Below, piece by piece: positions 5,228-9,757 of a stretch of 9,757 nt of DNA; the first letter of the stretch is position 1; each line of letters opens with the position of its first letter. The DNA lies in the NCBI GenBank assembly GCA_021813305.1, contig JAKALE010000006.1:1-9757 (forward strand), given 5' to 3'. The position numbers were made by a program, and so were the translations under genes. This DNA is from a bacterium (GTDB lineage: Bacteria; Patescibacteria; Paceibacteria; UBA6257; Brennerbacteraceae). Below the pieces are notes generated by a model that was not told the origin of the DNA, searched no databases, and saw only the letters and a list, made by a program, of their open reading frames with translations.

Positions 5228-7471
5228 TTACGAGGTCTTGTCCTGTGCCGCAAGTTCCTCCGCCTGGGAAAACCGCAATGAGAACACTTTGGATACGCCA
5301 TCCTGCATCGTAACGCCGTACAGGATGTCTGCGGATTCCATGATGGAGCGGTTATGGGTAATGATGATGAACTGCACGTCCGTGATCATGGCGCGCAACA
5401 GTTTTGCGAATTTCTGGGAATTGGCTTCATCCAAGGCAGCATCGATTTCGTCAAGCACCAGAAGCGGCGGTTTTGCCGCGCTGATGATGGCGAACAAAAG
5501 CGCGATGGCCGTGAGCGAACGCTCGCCCCCGGAGAGCATTTCCACGGATTTGATTTTTTTGCGCGGCAGGTGCACGGAAAAATCAACGCCCAGCTCCCCT
5601 GTTCCGCTTTCCACCTTCTGCTTTCCGCCTTCCGCATCAATATCACTGTCGTCCGAGGGCAAACCGTCCGTGGTAGTCGAATCTGCCGATTCTTCCATGC
5701 GCACCACGCTGACCGAAGCTTTGCCTCCGTCGAAAATAATCTGGAAATACTTGTTGAATTCCGCATCGATGTCGCGCAAGGCGGTCTCGAACCCGGTACG
5801 GATTTTTTCTTCCAACGATGCGTCCAAGGCGTCCAGGTCAAAAAGCGCCTTGTCCAAATCCTGTTTTTGCTGAGTCAAAAATTCGTAGCGCTCCGTTGCG
5901 TCCCGATGCGCCTTGACCACTTCCTCATCGAGTTCCCCGATCAGGGCAAGATCCCTGCGCAACCGGATCATTTTCGTTTCCGCGTCCCCGACCGGATATT
6001 CTTGGGATAAAGGCTGCGCGATCAAATCCTTGTTTTCACCGACAAACGCATCCCATTGGTACCCGGCTTCTTCGAGACGCATGCGAATGTCGTCCTGCTT
6101 GAGCTGTTTGCGTTCCTTGGCGAACAATGCCCGTTCGCGCAACGATTCCTGTTCCTGCATGGCAGTGCGCAACGAATCCAGATCTTTCATGGCAGTGCGC
6201 AACGCGGCAGACCGATCAAGTACCGCGCGTTCCATGGTTTCCAATTCCTTGGCGCACGATGCAATGGCGCGGGCTTCCTGCTCGATCGTACGGTTGATTT
6301 CCTGCTTTTGTTTTTGCAACGCGTCTTCTTCCCCATCCCGTTCCGTCGATGCCCCCTTTGGCGCCAAAAACCCCTCGATGTCACGCATGACATCCCGTAT
6401 GCCCTTGCGCACTTGAGAAAGATCGTCAAGGGAAGCCATATCGGACAACAATTGTCTGATGTGTTCCAACTTTTTCACCGCCTCGTCCACGCGCACCCCC
6501 GCAGGATGCTTTTCCAATGACAAAAACATCTGCAATTTCCCCTCGATCATCCCCAAGGCATGGGATGCTTCCGCCTGCTTTGCCTGGGAATTCCGCATGC
6601 GCGTTTCAAGTTCAAGGCGTGCGGCATGAAGCGAAGGATCATTGGCATCCCCTTGATCAAGATCGCGCTGGCGACCCTGAATCTCTGTGCGCAGGCGTGC
6701 GATTTCCTTCTCGATCGCTTTGGTATCTGCATGCCCGGAGTCCTCCGCATCGAATGCGCGCTCGATATCCGCAATTTTATATGAAAAATATTCTCGCTCG
6801 ATCTCTTTGAGCTCGGTTTCTTTCTGGGTGCGCGATTCCCACTTTTGCACCTGGCGGCGCAATGACCGGAGATTGGGTTCAAGTTCCTGGATAATGCTTT
6901 CAACCTTGGAAAGATTATCCCGGGTTTCCTTGATTCTGCGTTCGGCCTCCTCTTTTTTCAGACGGAATTCCTTGAGCCCGATCATCTCTTCGAGCATCTC
7001 TCTGCGTTCCACGGCATTGGCGCGCAAAAACACGTCGGCCGCGCCCTGATTCACAATGCCCATGCCCTTGACCCCGAGCTTGGCCGCAGCCAGAAGATGG
7101 GTCACGTCCTTGAGGCGCGCGCTGCGTTTGTTGATCTGATAATCGGACGTTCCGTCGCGATACACTTTGCGCGAAATCTGCACTTCGCCGAAATCGATCG
7201 GAAATTGTTTGCGGCCGTTGTCGAATTCCAAACTCACGCTTGCAAATCCCGCTGCCGGCTTTTGCCCCATGCCATTGAACAACACATCGGTCGCACTGCC
7301 GACACGGATATGCTTGGCGCTTTGCTCTCCGAGCACCCAGCGGATCGCATCAACCACGTTCGATTTGCCCGAACCGTTCGGCCCCACGACTGCCGTAATG
7401 CCCGCGGGAAACGTAAGGGCAGTCTTATCGGCGAACGACTTGAAACCGTGTATTTCCAACTTCTTCAACAT
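5228..7471 (-). CDS. smc: Smc-like chromosome-organising ATPase, shortened and without a recognisable hinge
   Basis: The protein is 747 residues, against roughly 1150-1200 for usual bacterial Smc. The N-terminal head has MLKKLEIHGFKSFADK, Walker A GPNGSGKSN (30-38) and the NQG...ERREMLEEMIGL block (141-165). Coiled-coil arms cover roughly 171-320 and 380-545. The C-terminal head has FFQIIF-like YFQIIFDGGKA (575-585), signature LSGGER (646-651), Walker B LLVLDEID (670-677), D-loop ALDEAN (679-684) and switch His706 in ITHNR. The roughly 60 residues at the arm tip (321-380) show no conserved Smc hinge and no Rad50 CxxC hook. A Ser/Asp-rich insert (about 591-625) precedes the signature. Smc dimers compact and segregate DNA with ScpA/ScpB. 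The start at 7471 gives the canonical N-terminus; the frame is open to an ATG at 7627. The rnc-smc order is also known from Firmicutes. Confidence 0.88.
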   Translation of the reverse strand: MLKKLEIHGFKSFADKTALTFPAGITAVVGPNGSGKSNVVDAIRWVLGEQSAKHIRVGSATDVLFNGMGQKPAAGFASVSLEFDNGRKQFPIDFGEVQISRKVYRDGTSDYQINKRSARLKDVTHLLAAAKLGVKGMGIVNQGAADVFLRANAVERREMLEEMIGLKEFRLKKEEAERRIKETRDNLSKVESIIQELEPNLRSLRRQVQKWESRTQKETELKEIEREYFSYKIADIERAFDAEDSGHADTKAIEKEIARLRTEIQGRQRDLDQGDANDPSLHAARLELETRMRNSQAKQAEASHALGMIEGKLQMFLSLEKHPAGVRVDEAVKKLEHIRQLLSDMASLDDLSQVRKGIRDVMRDIEGFLAPKGASTERDGEEDALQKQKQEINRTIEQEARAIASCAKELETMERAVLDRSAALRTAMKDLDSLRTAMQEQESLRERALFAKERKQLKQDDIRMRLEEAGYQWDAFVGENKDLIAQPLSQEYPVGDAETKMIRLRRDLALIGELDEEVVKAHRDATERYEFLTQQKQDLDKALFDLDALDASLEEKIRTGFETALRDIDAEFNKYFQIIFDGGKASVSVVRMEESADSTTTDGLPSDDSDIDAEGGKQKVESGTGELGVDFSVHLPRKKIKSVEMLSGGERSLTAIALLFAIISAAKPPLLVLDEIDAALDEANSQKFAKLLRAMITDVQFIIITHNRSIMESADILYGVTMQDGVSKVFSLRFSQAEELAAQDKTS

Positions 7472-7548
7472 ATCTGAGTAAATGATTTTCCGCCTGAGGC
7501 GGATCCGCCTTTGGCGGAGAAGCCGTGTATTTCGAGTTTCTTGAGCAT
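7465..7548 (-). pseudogene. Second copy of the smc 5' end, forming a 27-codon upstream ORF
   Basis: From an ATG at 7548 the sequence encodes MLKKLEIHGF, then a 30-bp palindromic insert (7489-7518), then KSF. These are the first 13 residues of Smc, split by the insert. Seven of the 13 codons differ from the genuine copy and all seven changes are synonymous. After KSF the homology stops; four more codons follow and the TGA (7465-7467) overlaps the true smc ATG (7471-7469) within ATGTTGA. It is either a remnant of a diverged smc allele or an upstream ORF coupled to smc translation. It is not in frame with smc. Confidence 0.7.
7489..7518. repeat. Tandem pair of 15-bp palindromes
   Basis: Two units in direct succession: TCCGCC-tga-GGCGGA (7489-7503) and TCCGCC-ttt-GGCGGA (7504-7518). 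Each is a perfect 6-bp stem with a 3-nt centre. Together they are 30 bp and interrupt the smc 5' copy exactly between codons 10 and 11 without changing its frame. This is reminiscent of palindromic elements that insert in frame, such as those of Rickettsia. No target-site duplication is visible. Confidence 0.8.
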
Positions 7549-7578
7549 ATTGCTCGATTAAAGTGTCCGGTGGTGCAC

Positions 7579-7584
7579 AGTATA
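7579..7584 (-). promoter_or_regulatory. Candidate -10 box for smc
   Basis: TATACT on the minus strand, identical to the boxes before the two pilus genes. The expected start site near 7572 would give a leader of about 100 nt to the smc ATG, including the whole upstream ORF. No good -35 sits at normal spacing, so support rests on the recurrent hexamer and position. Confidence 0.35.
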
Positions 7585-7643
7585 AGCGCCGTTCTAGGTG
7601 CAACGGAGCGCCACACCATCCGCTCATCGTCCTTCCTGCTTAT

Positions 7644-7711
7644 TACCCGCGCTGCGGGATGCAATCTAAGTACCGTTTCTAGGTACGTGAGGACATCCCG
7701 CAGTGCGGGTA
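7644..7711. repeat. Inverted pair of an 18-bp palindromic element downstream of rnc
   Basis: TACCCGCGCTGCGGGATG (7644-7661) and its inverted copy at 7694-7711 differ at one position. Each copy has a CCCGC-nnn-GCGGG core. Between them a GTACC/GGTAC hairpin fits (7670-7674 with 7682-7686), and TAGGTAC (7680-7686) can pair with GTACCTA (7709-7715), which reaches the rnc stop codon. The 68-bp unit could fold as one long hairpin or several small ones. It may act as a 3' end structure for the rnc operon or be a miniature mobile remnant. No T-run follows it. The remaining part of the 7553-7712 gap holds nothing else I can name apart from the smc -10 box. Confidence 0.6.
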
Positions 7712-7712
7712 C

Positions 7713-8399
7713 CTACTTCCACCCCTTTTCTTCCAGCGCCTTCTGTGCTGCCTGCACTTCCGCTTCCTGTTTTGAAAATCCCTGGCCCTCGGCGACTTTT
7801 TCCTCGTTCAAAAAAACGCCTGCCACGAACTGCTTTTCATGATCCGGCCCCCACTCGCGCAACACGCGGTACGACGGCGTCGTGCCCACGCGCGCCTGCG
7901 CTTCTTCCTGGAACCTGCTCTTCGGATCCCGATGCAAACCGCGCGAAATAATGCCGTCGATCTTGGGGATCAACACGCGCATAATGAATTCTTCAGCCTT
8001 GTTATATCCGCCGTCCAAATAGAGCGCACCCACCAACGCTTCGAATGCGTTTCCCAAAATTTCCTGCCTTCCACGCCCGACATCCTTCGCCTCTCCCTTA
8101 GAGAGCAGCAAGAAGTCGTTCACCCCCAATTCCCGAGACGTCTCACCCAACGTGTCGGCGTTGACTAACGCGGCGCGGAAACTAGTCAGCTCCCCTTCAT
8201 TGTTGGGGTAATGCACATAGAGATATTGGGTCACTACCAACTCCAATACCGCGTCCCCCAAGAATTCCAAACGCTCGTTGTGCGGCCTGGGCCAGGACGG
8301 TCGCTCATTCAAAAACGAGCGATGGGTCATCGCTTCCTCAAGCAATTCGGGCTTGGTGAATGTTGCGCCCAATCGTTTTTCGAGTTCCGTGAAATCCAT
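7713..8399 (-). CDS. rnc: Ribonuclease III
   Basis: The protein is 228 residues, normal for the family. It cleaves double-stranded RNA, including rRNA precursors, as a homodimer. The endonuclease domain (about 1-155) has the signature NERLEFLGDAVLE (41-53), giving Glu42, Glu45 and Asp49 as the counterparts of E. coli Glu38, Glu41 and Asp45; Glu70 matches Glu65 and Glu120 matches Glu117. The position matching E. coli Asp114 is Asn117 (GNAFEALVGALYLD). A double-stranded RNA-binding domain covers about 159-227 (DPKSRFQEEAQ, then KQEAEVQAAQKALE). The gene is 33 bp after nusB, probably the last gene of the rpmF-nusB-rnc operon. The ATG gives the usual N-terminus; no Shine-Dalgarno is present. Confidence 0.95.
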   Translation of the reverse strand: MDFTELEKRLGATFTKPELLEEAMTHRSFLNERPSWPRPHNERLEFLGDAVLELVVTQYLYVHYPNNEGELTSFRAALVNADTLGETSRELGVNDFLLLSKGEAKDVGRGRQEILGNAFEALVGALYLDGGYNKAEEFIMRVLIPKIDGIISRGLHRDPKSRFQEEAQARVGTTPSYRVLREWGPDHEKQFVAGVFLNEEKVAEGQGFSKQEAEVQAAQKALEEKGWK

Positions 8400-8409
8400 G
8401 CGTATGCAG

Positions 8410-8453
8410 AAAAACCAAAAAACAGAACGCAGTTATGCTTCGGTTTGGTTTTT
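8410..8453 (-). other. AT-rich inverted repeat across the nusB stop
   Basis: 8410-8419 (aaaaaccaaa) pairs perfectly over 10 bp with 8444-8453 (tttggttttt). The loop contains the nusB stop codon. On the minus strand the 3' arm is itself T-rich, so weak attenuation between nusB and rnc is possible. The pairing is AT-rich and may be chance. Confidence 0.25.
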
Positions 8454-8906
8454 GGCTTCTTCGTGCTTTTGGTTATTTTGATCCATGCCCCCCATCTCGC
8501 GGTAAATCGTTCCCAAAACGCCGTTGATGAACTTTCCCGACGATTCCCCGCCGAATTCCTTTGCCAACTCGATTGCTTCATCGATGGCGACGCGTTCGGG
8601 CACCTCCTGATGGTTGCCCCAAATGAGTTCGTATAATCCCAGACGCAGAATGTTGCGGTCAACAAGGTTTATTTTGTCGAGCGGCCATTCCGGTGCAGCT
8701 TTCACGATAATCGCATCGGCTTCATCCTTGTGCGCCAACGTGTTTTCAACAAGGCGCTTGGCGAATTCGACATCCTTGAGATCAGGACCGAACTCTGCAA
8801 CATTGCGCTGCAAAATCTCGTCCAAAGACGGCGCTTTGTCCTGATGAAAATCAAGCTCGTAGAGTGTCTGTACAGCGATGGACCGGGAAAGATGACGCGA
8901 TCCCAT
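8433..8906 (-). CDS. nusB: Transcription antitermination factor NusB
   Basis: The protein is 157 residues. It is an all-helical RNA-binding protein that with NusE (S10) binds boxA RNA and supports antitermination of rRNA operons. Recognisable family features are RSIAVQTLYELDF (8-20), WPLDKINLVDRNILRLGLYEL (73-93, the conserved core helix), VPERVAIDEAIELAKEFG (101-118) and the C-terminal KFINGVLGTI (124-133). The last roughly 15 residues are a polar Gln/Asn/Lys/Glu tail beyond the usual domain. It starts 17 bp after the rpmF stop and is followed 33 bp later by rnc, so all three are probably one transcript. The region before its ATG is pyrimidine-rich, with no Shine-Dalgarno. Confidence 0.95.
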   Translation of the reverse strand: MGSRHLSRSIAVQTLYELDFHQDKAPSLDEILQRNVAEFGPDLKDVEFAKRLVENTLAHKDEADAIIVKAAPEWPLDKINLVDRNILRLGLYELIWGNHQEVPERVAIDEAIELAKEFGGESSGKFINGVLGTIYREMGGMDQNNQKHEEAKNQTEA

Positions 8907-8923
8907 GGAAAGGAATGATACTG

Positions 8924-9169
8924 TTATTTCTTCTTGTCCGTCTGGCCCAGAACCTTCTCCCTCCGCTTCTGCTCTTTCTTGTTCGCTTTTTTCATGACGT
9001 CAACCAGCTCCGCACCCTTGTAATATCCGCAGCTCTGGCATATCCGATGGGATTGCATCAATGCGTGACATTTCGGACACGCAACGAATTTCGTTGCCGC
9101 AAGGGCCATATGCGACCTGCCTGCGTTTCTGCGCGCTTTGGTATGATGTCTGTTTGCTATACCACCCAT
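8924..9169 (-). CDS. rpmF: Large-subunit ribosomal protein bL32
   Basis: The protein is 81 residues and basic. A zinc-ribbon is clear: CPKC (31-34) and CQSC (44-47) followed by GYYKGAELVDV, the standard bL32 C-terminal strand. The N-terminal RHHTKARRNAGRSHMAL (7-23) corresponds to the conserved Arg/Lys-rich segment, although the usual MAVPK start is replaced by MGGIAN. A Lys-rich tail (about 60-81) extends beyond the common length. It is the first gene of the apparent rpmF-nusB-rnc operon and diverges from miaA. The ATG lies about 19 nt after the predicted transcription start and has no Shine-Dalgarno. Confidence 0.93.
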   Translation of the reverse strand: MGGIANRHHTKARRNAGRSHMALAATKFVACPKCHALMQSHRICQSCGYYKGAELVDVMKKANKKEQKRREKVLGQTDKKK

Positions 9170-9194
9170 AACGTATTTTCAATTTCAATGAAAC

Positions 9195-9223
9195 AGGATA
9201 CCACGAGACGCTCTAAAACTCAA
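9195..9223 (-). promoter_or_regulatory. Promoter for the rpmF-nusB-rnc operon
   Basis: Minus strand: TTGAGT (9218-9223), 17-bp spacer, TATCCT (9195-9200), with TG one base before the -10 box (extended -10). The start site should be near 9188, giving a leader of about 19 nt before rpmF. Confidence 0.5.
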
Positions 9224-9236
9224 TCCGCCGTCATGA

Positions 9237-9245
9237 TGCTACAAT
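9237..9245 (+). promoter_or_regulatory. Extended -10 promoter for a probably leaderless miaA mRNA
   Basis: TGC-TACAAT on the plus strand, with the -10 hexamer at 9240-9245. Only 6 nt separate it from the ATG at 9252, so the expected start site is the ATG itself. There is no clear -35. It lies back to back with the rpmF promoter. Confidence 0.45.
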
Positions 9246-9251
9246 CCAATC

Positions 9252-9757
9252 ATGCGCCATACTTCTATTCCACTGATTGTCATTCTCGGACCTACTGCTT
9301 CCGGAAAATCAGGGTTCGCTGTACGCCTTGCCAAACGGTTTTCAGGCCAAATCGTATCAGCCGATTCGCGCCAGATTTACCATGGACTTGAAATCGGCGC
9401 AGGAACCGTGACCGAAAAAGAAATGCAAGGCGTTCCCCACGAGCTGCTTTCATTCCGCAATCCAAAATCCCCGTACAGCGCCCAGCAATACAAACGAAAA
9501 GCCATTGCAGCCATCAAACGGATTGCGAAACGCGGACGCGTGCCGTTTTTGGTCGGCGGAACCGGGTTTTGGATCGATGCGGTCTGCCAGAATGCCCGAT
9601 TCCCCGATGCAAAACCCGATCCAGCCTTGCGCGCGCGCCTCGCCAAGAAGAACGCAAAAAAACTCCTTGCGTTGCTCATGAAACTTGATGCGCGCAAGGC
9701 AAAAACCATCGATGCCCGTAACCCCCATCGCCTTATCCGGGCAATCGAAATAGCAAA
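9252..9757 (+). CDS. miaA: tRNA dimethylallyltransferase MiaA (N-terminal part, runs off the right edge)
   Basis: There are 168 residues with no stop before the edge; full MiaA is about 300. The enzyme adds a dimethylallyl group to N6 of A37 in tRNAs reading codons that start with U. The P-loop GPTASGKS (13-20), the catalytic-Asp motif ADSRQIYHGLEIGAG (37-51), GVPHELL (60-66), the GGTG loop (102-105, followed by FWI in place of the usual LYI) and NPHRLIRAIEI (157-167) are all present in order. The segment between GGTG and NPHR is compact, as often seen in reduced genomes. It is transcribed away from rpmF. The ATG is chosen because the hydrophobic strand leading to the P-loop follows directly; no Shine-Dalgarno is present. 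Confidence 0.95.
   Translation, partial: MRHTSIPLIVILGPTASGKSGFAVRLAKRFSGQIVSADSRQIYHGLEIGAGTVTEKEMQGVPHELLSFRNPKSPYSAQQYKRKAIAAIKRIAKRGRVPFLVGGTGFWIDAVCQNARFPDAKPDPALRARLAKKNAKKLLALLMKLDARKAKTIDARNPHRLIRAIEIA

Noticed and set aside
5167..5301. Upstream start for the prepilin at 5301
   Set aside because: It would add 45 Arg-rich residues before the prepilin peptidase site and overlap the end of smc.
1..9757. Alternative genetic code (TGA read as Gly, as in some CPR groups)
   Set aside because: TGA ends the prepilin gene at the expected place and no accepted gene contains an in-frame TGA.
1..9757. CRISPR array, transposase, toxin-antitoxin or phage genes
   Set aside because: I looked for direct repeats, known motifs and small paired genes and found none that I could support.

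Overview
The window looks like chromosome from a Patescibacteria/CPR bacterium, most likely Parcubacteria-like. The evidence is the combination of genes: a giant secreted protein with an N-terminal PG_binding_1 domain followed by repeated beta-rich modules, a PilM-PilN fusion, a much shortened Smc, and an rpmF-nusB-rnc-smc run. The code is standard: TAA, TAG and TGA all act as stops, and TGA ends the pilin gene. No start I trust has a convincing Shine-Dalgarno sequence. The lineage assignment is inference from protein style, not from a phylogenetic marker.

Layout, left to right. (1) 1-2629, minus strand: the first 876 residues of a secreted, modular surface protein that runs off the left edge. 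(2) 2630-3116: about 490 bp with no convincing gene. It holds a good minus-strand promoter about 420 bp upstream of the surface-protein start, and several inverted repeats, so it reads as a long structured leader or a small-RNA locus. (3) 3117-5166, minus strand: two type IV pilus-type genes, a PilM-PilN fusion and, upstream of it, a small prepilin, each with its own TATACT -10 box. (4) 5228-7471, minus strand: a hinge-less, 747-residue Smc-like ATPase. Its upstream region contains a synonymous second copy of its first 13 codons, interrupted by a 30-bp double palindrome. (5) 7553-7712: a short region with two inverted copies of an 18-bp palindromic element. (6) 7713-9169, minus strand: the probable operon rpmF-nusB-rnc. 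(7) 9252 to the right edge, plus strand: the first 168 residues of miaA, divergent from rpmF across an 82-bp promoter region.

How it fits together. The right half is housekeeping information processing: ribosomal protein L32, antitermination factor NusB, RNase III, tRNA modification by MiaA and chromosome organisation by Smc. The left half is the cell surface: pilus assembly and a probable S-layer or envelope protein. I found no mobile-element genes, tRNAs, CRISPR array or defence system. The most unusual signals are the smc leader copy with its palindromic insert, the miniature Smc, the structured leader of the surface protein, and a set of GC-rich palindromes with 3-nt centres that I saw only between genes.
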